Assembly (NCBI RefSeq): GCF_000621625.1 | Contig: NZ_JHXV01000018.1 | Span: 31,260 to 95,259, forward strand | Reading direction: 5' to 3' | Origin: Crocinitomix catalasitica ATCC 23190 | Lineage (GTDB): Bacteria > Bacteroidota > Bacteroidia > Flavobacteriales_D > Crocinitomicaceae | DNA length: 64,000 bases | Shown: positions 59,357 through 64,000 of the stretch, in pieces | How the letters are laid out: each line of letters starts with the position of its first letter | Position numbering within the stretch: position 1 is the first letter of the stretch | Notes under the pieces: model-generated | Databases searched by the model: none | Seen by the model: only the letters and a program-made list of their open reading frames with translations | What the model was told of the DNA's origin: nothing | Program-made: the position numbers and the translations under genes

Positions 59357-59387
59357 CACTCATTACGCTCTGCTAAATGAGCGCGAG
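59357..59387 (-). repeat. Palindromic element, CTCTCGCGCTCATT family, inverted
   Basis: CACTCATTACGC, short loop, AAATGAGCGCGAG: the same family on the opposite strand, 20 bp shorter than full copies. Confidence 0.7.
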
Positions 59388-59486
59388 GGGTATACATCAA
59401 TTGACCCTCCTGTCAAATTGAATAATGTTCGAGCACTAGCGTTCTATGCCCTTTTCGGATCAATTACTTTCACCAAAATCTGCAAT

Positions 59487-59957
59487 TTATTCTTCAATGA
59501 CATGAATCCATTTAGTTTTGTCAATTGATGCAGTATCTATGTTTGATACATAATTAAAGTAGCCAAGAAAGGGTGTGACTTTTACCGTTTTATAATTTGG
59601 CATATCTGAATCCCAAGCGCCACAATTCAAACTTCGTTCAATGATTATAGACTTTGATTCCTTATTGTAAAAAAGGTTACGATTGTTGTAGGAACACATG
59701 CCAGGAAACATAAAAAAGACCATTGAAAATAAGGGCAGAATAATCGCCAAGACAATTTTGACAGCAGTGGATGATAATTCATCATTTTGTTTGATTGTTG
59801 TGAGTATTGCAACAAATAAAGTGAATGGAAATGCAATTCCCACGATTTGTTGATATGCAGCCAATAATTCGGGTGAATTCCATTCTATTTTTAGGAATGA
59901 TCTTAGTATTGGAGAAATAAGCCAAAAAATGATTAAAATCCATGGAATTTTGTACAT
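59487..59957 (-). CDS. Hypothetical small membrane protein
   Basis: The 156-residue protein has about three transmembrane helices (about 5-22, 36-56 and 66-88) followed by a soluble C-terminal part of about 65 residues with two cysteines ('MCSYNN', 'LNCGAW'). No family is recognised. It is the first of a series of single, unrelated minus-strand genes separated by palindromes, so it may be a gene cassette. Low GC and codon use fit the rest of the window. Confidence 0.65.
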   Translation of the reverse strand: MYKIPWILIIFWLISPILRSFLKIEWNSPELLAAYQQIVGIAFPFTLFVAILTTIKQNDELSSTAVKIVLAIILPLFSMVFFMFPGMCSYNNRNLFYNKESKSIIIERSLNCGAWDSDMPNYKTVKVTPFLGYFNYVSNIDTASIDKTKWIHVIEE

Positions 59958-59997
59958 GCGTTTTATCCTATTTTGTGTAATTCGTTTTCAAAATATT

Positions 59998-60055
59998 GTA
60001 ATGCTTGGGTCACTGACCCAAGAATTAACTTTGGTAAGAATGTAAGCATTACATA
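59998..60055. repeat. Stem-loop spacer between cassette-like genes
   Basis: TGTAATGCTT and AAGCATTACA form the outer arms, with an inner CTTGGGTCACTGACCCAAG hairpin. It lies between the 59487 gene and the SMI1-like gene and has the stepped look of recombination-site palindromes. Confidence 0.55.
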
Positions 60056-60102
60056 TGTGAAATTGTTGTTAACGAGAGTTTTTAAGTGTTAAAGATTGAT
60101 TT

Positions 60103-60654
60103 TTAACCTCTAATATAAATACAAAAATCTAAAGAACTTTCAAAATATGCACGAAGTGATACGTACACTTCTTCACCTGGAATCCAATTGGCGAATTTCC
60201 AATATTCCCATTTTGTATCACCATTTTCTGGTGGAATAAGCAAAAACATTTGTTCTTCATCCAATCCTCCGATTAATATCGAACGGTCATACTTTTCTGG
60301 ATTGATTTGGTTTTTCTTTAAGCCATTTGTTCCATATACTTTAATGAGGTCAGGAACAATATTTTTAGCATAATCAATTTTTGAAATTGGTAAAAACGAG
60401 GTCGCAATATCATTCACAGCCGGAAAGCCATTCGTTATACCTAAAAACGTCTTATAATCTGACGGCAATGTTATTGCTAACCTATTTTCCGCAGCCAGAA
60501 TATCAGCTTCCAAAGCATTTTCAAAACCAATCCAATGCTCACAGGTAGTTTCAAAACCATCAGGGTTAAGTTCGACTGCTTTTGCCGATAAATCAGCGAG
60601 TAAATTATCTAAAGAAAGTGAAGCATATTTATCGTTTTCTTCTGTGATTGACAT
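60103..60654 (-). CDS. SMI1/KNR4 (SUKH)-family protein
   Basis: The 183-residue protein has the SUKH-1 core: 'ALEADILAAENRLAITLPSDYKTFLGITNGFPAV' (about 50-85) and the later 'ILIGGLDEEQMFLLIPPENGDTKWEYWKFANWIPGEEVYVSLRAYFESSL' (about 125-178). SUKH proteins are frequently immunity proteins against contact-dependent or polymorphic nuclease toxins. No toxin or secretion gene is adjacent, so this would be an orphan immunity gene, which is common in cassette arrays. The function in this strain is inference. Confidence 0.85.
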   Translation of the reverse strand: MSITEENDKYASLSLDNLLADLSAKAVELNPDGFETTCEHWIGFENALEADILAAENRLAITLPSDYKTFLGITNGFPAVNDIATSFLPISKIDYAKNIVPDLIKVYGTNGLKKNQINPEKYDRSILIGGLDEEQMFLLIPPENGDTKWEYWKFANWIPGEEVYVSLRAYFESSLDFCIYIRG

Positions 60655-61055
60655 GTATGGATTGTTTAGCTGATGATTATTTGGGTATTGGGTGCCGTAA
60701 ATTACAAGTAAAGGGCATATTTAGGGTTAAAAATAATCATTATACCTGAGGATACTTGAAAAGTGAAATTTGTATGGTCTAAACACTATTTAGTTGATCA
60801 CGCAATTAATAACCAGCACATACTCGATGCTGATCATCAACTAAACCTGCGTCACACTGAGTACTTGACGATCCTGCTCTGCCCTGAGCGGCAGTCGAAG
60901 GGTAGGGGTCACATATAATCCCATGCTCATACAGTAAATATCCTAAAATGAAAAACGAGATTTCAGAAGTAATAAAAACTCCTTGATTATAAGTTTAGTA
61001 TCGGTCACAAAACCTCTTTGGTGAAACGAATAACTTAGTTATTGGCAACTGGCTT
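60655..61055. other. Spacer with inverted repeats between SMI1-like gene and 61056 gene
   Basis: No gene seen. TTTAGTTGAT (60789-60798) and ATCATCAACTAAA (60832-60844) form an interrupted inverted repeat. A GC-rich block near 60848-60911 with repeated GAG/CTGAGCGGCAGTCGAAG elements resembles dispersed intergenic repeats common in many bacteria. TTAGTTATTG at 61035-61044 is shared with the other cassette boundaries. Confidence 0.5.
61035..61044 (-). other. Cassette boundary sequence TTAGTTATTG, copy 1
   Basis: A 10-bp sequence found at 61035-61044, 61726-61735 and 62946-62955, each time 3-11 bp past the stop codon of a minus-strand gene. On the gene strand it reads CAATAACTAA, carrying the AAC triplet expected in an R-box-like recombination site. 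Confidence 0.5.
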
Positions 61056-61586
61056 TTATTTTTTTATCATTTGTCTGTGTTCAATTAATTCTATTCCTGA
61101 AATCCCACCTAATACTCTGTCTGAAATGTCAAATTTTGACTCGGACTTATCCAGGAATATTGTTCCTCTATTTAAAGTCATGTCAAAAAAACTTACAGCG
61201 GATTGAGAAATTGCAAAAGCTTCATTTTGAATCTTTCCGTTATGGTAGAAATAAACCATCTGCCAATGTCCGTCCCTATCAAACCAATCCATTTCGGATT
61301 CAAGGTTACTCCCTTCTACTACTTTTCCGTTCTCAGCATACTTTCCATTCTCAATCATCGTAAAATTCATACACGGATAAGCTTCATACGATCCACGACC
61401 ACCAATTTCTATGCTATCCCATTGAAAGCAATTTAATTCAGATCCTAGGTCAATTTTTTTAACAGAGTCATTTGTCAATTTAGTGATCACTGAACTGAAG
61501 CAAGAAGTATCCAATTCTGGATTTTCAGGACAATTTGAACAGCTAATAAATGTCAAAGTCAATAATATGTATATCAGTCCTTTCAT
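61056..61586 (-). CDS. Hypothetical lipoprotein (cassette-like gene)
   Basis: I chose the ATG at 61586, which opens a lipoprotein signal (MKGLIYILLTLTFISC). An earlier start at 61622 would add 12 residues without purpose. The 176-residue product contains 'DLGSELNCFQWDSIEIGGRGSYEAYPCMNFTMIENG' and 'HWQMVYFYHNGKIQ', a beta-rich pattern unknown to me. It lies between TTAGTTATTG (after the stop) and a palindrome with CAACG (before the start). Function unknown. Confidence 0.7.
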   Translation of the reverse strand: MKGLIYILLTLTFISCSNCPENPELDTSCFSSVITKLTNDSVKKIDLGSELNCFQWDSIEIGGRGSYEAYPCMNFTMIENGKYAENGKVVEGSNLESEMDWFDRDGHWQMVYFYHNGKIQNEAFAISQSAVSFFDMTLNRGTIFLDKSESKFDISDRVLGGISGIELIEHRQMIKK

Positions 61587-61635
61587 AATTGTGGCCAACA
61601 TAAGAACAGAAACGTTCAGCAAAAGCTCAGTGCAA

Positions 61636-61685
61636 CGCTCATTACGCTCTATTATCCCGAAAGTGGTCGGGAGAGCGCGAGAGGG
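61636..61685 (-). repeat. Palindromic element with extra inner hairpin, CTCTCGCGCTC family
   Basis: CGCTCATTACGCTCT on the left and AGAGCGCGAGAGGG on the right are the family arms. The loop contains CCCGA...TCGGG as a second small hairpin. It lies between the 61739 and 61056 genes and is preceded by CAACG at 61633-61637. Confidence 0.7.
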
Positions 61686-61725
61686 AGCACTCGGCGCGTC
61701 GCGTGTCCGCCTTATGCGGGAATAG

Positions 61726-61745
61726 TTAGTTATTGTAGCTAGTTT
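61726..61745 (-). other. 20-bp cassette boundary overlapping a stop codon, copy 2
   Basis: TTAGTTATTGTAGCTAGTTT at 61726-61745 is identical to 62946-62965. In both cases it overlaps the 3' end of a different minus-strand gene (stops at 61739 and 62964). Identical DNA across the ends of two unrelated genes marks a shared recombination boundary. Confidence 0.7.
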
Positions 61746-62227
61746 TTATTATTCAACTTTGAAAATTCGCTATCAAAAATATCAATTATCTTTTCGTTTA
61801 GTTTCAATATAAATTTCAGATTCACTTTAAATTCTTCAATATTCTTGTTCATAGGAAAAGTTAGTTCATAGTTTTCGAAATCTCCTGTAATATTTTGAAC
61901 TATTCTTCGATAAGAAAAAGAAGGAATTGAATTGTCCGACATAGGACTAAAAACTCTGTAAGAACAGTCAACCATTCCGTGCCCATAAGGTATCATAAAC
62001 CGCAATTGAATACTCCCGAAAAAATAGTCTTTATAATACCTTTTTTCCGTTCCTGCTAATTTAAAATCCAGCTCAAGTTCATCTTTAACCTCTGTAGCTT
62101 CTTTTTTACTTAACCCTTTTCTATTTTCAAAATCCCAATATTTTTTGCACAATTCAACATATTCGGCTTTGTTGTCTAAGCCATTCAGAACTGACAAGCA
62201 AATTTTTTGAAAGTCGTTTTCTATCAT
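61739..62227 (-). CDS. Hypothetical protein (cassette-like gene)
   Basis: The 162-residue protein has no signal peptide or membrane helix. It is rich in Lys, Glu and Phe, with a helical first half ('FENRKGLSKKEATEVKDELELDF') and a beta-rich middle ('FFGSIQLRFMIPYGHGMVDCSYRVFSP'). No family recognised. The last codons overlap the 20-bp boundary shared with the 62964 gene, and an ACAACG-bearing palindrome lies before its start. Cytosolic and of unknown function. Confidence 0.65.
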   Translation of the reverse strand: MIENDFQKICLSVLNGLDNKAEYVELCKKYWDFENRKGLSKKEATEVKDELELDFKLAGTEKRYYKDYFFGSIQLRFMIPYGHGMVDCSYRVFSPMSDNSIPSFSYRRIVQNITGDFENYELTFPMNKNIEEFKVNLKFILKLNEKIIDIFDSEFSKLNNKN

Positions 62228-62266
62228 TTCTATGTGATGAGTATCTTTAATTAGTTACAACGTTCC

Positions 62267-62311
62267 GTGTATGGTGTCGTAGCATCCCGAAGGGTGCTAT
62301 GCACTATACAC
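62267..62311. repeat. Stem-loop immediately before the group II intron remnant
   Basis: GTGTATGGTGTCGTAGCATCC (left arm) pairs with GGGTGCTATG-CAC-TATACAC (right arm) with few mismatches, loop CGAA. It is preceded by ACAACG at 62257-62262 and followed 3-5 nt later by the intron start. Confidence 0.7.
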
Positions 62312-62316
62312 ATTGT

Positions 62317-62890
62317 GTGTGCCCAGCATGGGCATCTTTTCCTATAAATATAGGAATTAATCTAGAGGGTGCAAGTCCCTTATGGGCGGAGGTAACGCAT
62401 CGAACCATTAGTAAGTCGAAAGGTGGTATATCGTGAGTTATGCACTGAAGGAAGCGAAACTGCAAAACTTGGTAATGACGAACGGAAATGAAGTGTAGCG
62501 TAATTCATGAATACCATTAAAAATAAACAAGAATGAATAAACCAGATATGAGGCTATTAGGTCGGATGAGCAAACACGCTTCAGCTGCGTTCAGCGCACC
62601 GCATCATTGTGAAGTCCAAAACACGAAAGTGATGACCAAAATATTAGATCTGGCAGGGATCAAGGGAAAGAAGATGCAATTACCTGGAGAGGTCTTGGAA
62701 TAGATTAGTTTTCTATGCGCCAAGAAATGGAGCAAAGCGGAATTCGTGAAAACTAATAAAAAAAAATTAACAAATGAACAAGCCAGCAGAAGTCATAGTA
62801 CCTTTAAGAAACGAGTTGTGCATAGTCACATAGGTCTCAGAAGCAGGGAAGGACTGAACGTTAATCTTCTTGAAATTGAATTGGGAGTAA
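62317..62890 (+). mobile_element. Truncated group II intron (5' part, reverse-transcriptase gene lost)
   Basis: The stretch starts GTGTGCCCAGCATGGGC, a typical group II 5' end with its GCCC/GGGC stem, and continues with the domain I signatures GGGTGCAAGTCCC and GGGCGGAGGTAACGC. Further on come GCAGAAGTCATAGTACC and GGACTGAACGTTAATC, which in bacterial introns precede the intron-encoded protein. After a few codons (reading 'NVNLLEIEL') the homology stops at about 62890 in front of a palindrome, and there is no reverse transcriptase nor domain V/VI. It cannot splice by itself. The exact 5' nucleotide (62315 or 62317) and the 3' end are uncertain. Confidence 0.75.
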
Positions 62891-62895
62891 TTTCA

Positions 62896-62937
62896 CACTC
62901 TCGCGCTCATTTAGCCTTAGCGTAATGAGCGCGAGAG
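62896..62937 (+). repeat. Palindromic element, best copy of the CTCTCGCGCTCATT family
   Basis: CTCTCGCGCTCATT and AATGAGCGCGAGAG are perfect 14-bp arms around TAGCCTTAGCGT. The element directly follows the intron truncation point. Confidence 0.85.
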
Positions 62938-62945
62938 GGAAATAC

Positions 62946-62965
62946 TTAGTTATTGTAGCTAGTTT
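62946..62965 (-). other. 20-bp cassette boundary overlapping a stop codon, copy 3
   Basis: Identical to 61726-61745. Here it overlaps the stop of the 62964 gene and abuts the palindrome at 62896-62937. Confidence 0.7.
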
Positions 62966-63425
62966 AATCCAATTCGTACTTATCAAATTTTGCTCTAAAT
63001 AAATATTCTCCCCAACCGTCATTCAATCCGTTTAATATTTCATTTTCAAAAAGTTGAATAGATGTTGTTTCACCGTAAGCATCCTTTGGTTCAATATTCT
63101 TACTATTCAAAAGAGTTTTAAACTCCTCAATTCCTTTGCACGATTCAGTTAGTTTTCCTTCTGAATAAGTCCTGAAGATTGGAGTTTCAGATATGTAGAA
63201 TGTTTTTACCTCAAAACTTTTAGAGACATCTAATGGGAACTCTTCGTTTTGGGTCACTCTGTTTGCAACATCAGTTATAATTAACCATCCGTTTAATTCA
63301 GTAACTCCCATTGCTTTTTCCATTCTGTATGAAGTAGCATCTTCAAAAAACAGGTTTTCTTCTGATTTGTAAAGTACATCAGGTATAATTTTGTCAGTTT
63401 CTTGCTTTGATGCTTTAACACACAT
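62964..63425 (-). CDS. Hypothetical protein (cassette-like gene)
   Basis: The 153-residue soluble protein has no signal and no recognised family. It shows 'GVTELNGWLIITDVANRV' and 'SFEVKTFYISETPIFRTYSEGKLTESCKGIEEFKTLL', alternating strands and helices. It is bounded by the shared 20-bp sequence after the stop and by ACAACG and a stepped palindrome (63491-63545) before the start. Its neighbours are unrelated in sequence, which fits a single-gene cassette. Confidence 0.65.
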   Translation of the reverse strand: MCVKASKQETDKIIPDVLYKSEENLFFEDATSYRMEKAMGVTELNGWLIITDVANRVTQNEEFPLDVSKSFEVKTFYISETPIFRTYSEGKLTESCKGIEEFKTLLNSKNIEPKDAYGETTSIQLFENEILNGLNDGWGEYLFRAKFDKYELD

Positions 63426-63490
63426 GAAGCTAATATTTCATGCCATAATTTCTAATTGTTTTATTTCCCTTTTAATACCTACAACGACTC

Positions 63491-63545
63491 GGCTATGGTT
63501 AGTGCGGGAATTAAAATTACTGAATTCCCGATTAAGCACTTAGCC
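63491..63545. repeat. Stepped palindrome upstream of the last cassette-like gene
   Basis: GGCTA-TGGTTA-GTGC-GGGAATT is mirrored by AATTCCC-GATTAA-GCAC-T-TAGCC. Paired blocks alternate with unpaired ones, as in folded integron attC sites. ACAACG lies at 63481-63486 on its outer side. Confidence 0.7.
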
Positions 63546-63664
63546 AAAACTTTTTATTTTGTTTTATCTTTTTTAATATAAAGCCAAATCAAAAGATTTG
63601 TCGGACTTGGTTAAAAGCTCTAAACTTTAGGTTAAGCACCAAAACCCGTATTAACTATAACCAT

Positions 63665-64000
63665 TGTGCCTGTTGCACAACTAATCTGTTGATAAATATA
63701 ATTAATTAGATTTTAAGTAAAAGCCTGAATTTCGTATTTTTAGGTATGCAGGGTAAAAAAACATATCAAGAGAAGTTATTTACTCAGTTTTTGCTGAGTG
63801 AACGTGTACCTGAACATAACTTTTATAGACAATTGAAGTCGGTTTTAGACTTAAATTACTTGTATAAGTTAACCAAGCCTTTTTATGGTGAAAGTGGGCA
63901 AAAAAGTATTGATCCCGTTGTATTTTTTAAGTTGTGTTTGGTGGGGTATTTAGAGAATATTATCAGCGATAGGAAGCTTATTCAGCATTGTAGTATGCGG
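63665..64000 (+). mobile_element. IS1182-family insertion sequence, left part
   Basis: TGTGCCTGTTGCACAAC at about 63665 looks like the terminal inverted repeat and is followed by a transposase gene that runs off the window. The element interrupts the spacer that begins with ACAACG at 63481. The right end and target duplication are outside the window, so the left boundary is an estimate. Confidence 0.65.
63746..64000 (+). CDS. IS1182-family transposase, N-terminal part
   Basis: The open frame from ATG at 63746 runs to the window end (85 residues). It reads 'MQGKKTYQEKLFTQFLLSERVPEHNFYRQLKSVLDL', 'FYGESGQKSIDPVVFFKLCLVGYLENIISDRKLI', the well-known N-terminal domain of IS1182/IS5-like transposases (DUF772-type). 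The catalytic DDE part is beyond the window. The gene belongs to the mobile element whose left end lies about 80 bp upstream. Confidence 0.88.
   Translation, partial: MQGKKTYQEKLFTQFLLSERVPEHNFYRQLKSVLDLNYLYKLTKPFYGESGQKSIDPVVFFKLCLVGYLENIISDRKLIQHCSMR

Larger units (their letters stand above)
58911..59486. other. Repeat-rich spacer at the start of the cassette-like region
   Basis: No convincing gene. It contains palindromic elements at 59085, 59135 and 59357, a GTTATTCAG (59172-59180) / CTGAATAAC (59267-59275) inverted pair, a small CGCATT/AATGCG hairpin at 59182-59196, and a segment (59281-59314) resembling 61006-61037. The sequence looks like remains of cassettes or mobile elements. Confidence 0.5.

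Noticed and set aside
61136..61725. Plus-strand frames around the 61056 gene
   Set aside because: They cross the palindromes and lack signals; the minus-strand lipoprotein is better supported.

Overview
The window looks like a chromosomal segment of an AT-rich member of the Bacteroidota, probably a marine or polysaccharide-degrading flavobacterium-like organism. The evidence is a SusC/SusD pair, type IX secretion (T9SS) C-terminal sorting domains of types A and B, a PorP/SprF-like protein, CarboxypepD_reg-like outer-membrane receptors, TAnnTTTG promoter boxes and sensor kinases of the 'SHNLRSH' type. No rRNA, tRNA or CRISPR array was seen. The genus cannot be named from the sequence alone.

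Positions 1-4300 hold the end of a type B T9SS protein, gapA, a NUDIX-like transcriptional regulator, KDPG aldolase (eda) and methylglyoxal synthase (mgsA). Positions 4530-16503 are an alginate utilisation locus, all on the minus strand. It has a two-domain PL7-type alginate lyase lipoprotein and KdgF, then SusC/SusD, then an operon of GntR regulator, MFS uronate transporter, DEH reductase (SDR) and KdgK. With eda and gapA these genes give a route from alginate to pyruvate and glyceraldehyde-3-phosphate. No exolytic (PL6/PL17-type) lyase is in the window. Tandem palindromes TTGG-N4-CCAA with a 13-bp period lie upstream of both susC and the lyase and are the probable GntR operators.

Positions 17134-33221 encode large T9SS-exported surface proteins with SBBP and FG-GAP propellers, several small lipoproteins (one broken by an in-frame stop), an MscS channel and two tandem paralogues of unknown function. 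Positions 33225-45694 hold a multi-PAS histidine kinase with response regulators, the housekeeping GTPases Era and Der, HolA, a TonB-dependent receptor, a NarL-type regulator and glutamate dehydrogenase. Positions 45864-52729 are a T9SS type B module: a giant SBBP/PKD protein, PorP/SprF, and a PorE-like TPR/propeller/OmpA protein that carries a C-terminal DUF1573 domain. Positions 53283-57138 hold an ECF sigma / anti-sigma-like pair and two thioredoxin-fold lipoproteins. Next comes a Rieske-fused FMN glutamate-synthase-family protein.

From about 58.9 kb to the end the character changes. Small, unrelated, minus-strand orphan genes (one SMI1/KNR4-like) are separated by stepped palindromes, with shared 10-20 bp boundary sequences next to their stop codons and ACAACG-like boundaries on the other side. 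One palindrome carries a truncated group II intron remnant, and the last spacer is interrupted by an IS1182-type element that runs off the window. The layout resembles an integron-type gene-cassette array without a visible integrase. This is an inference and is the least-described part of the window.
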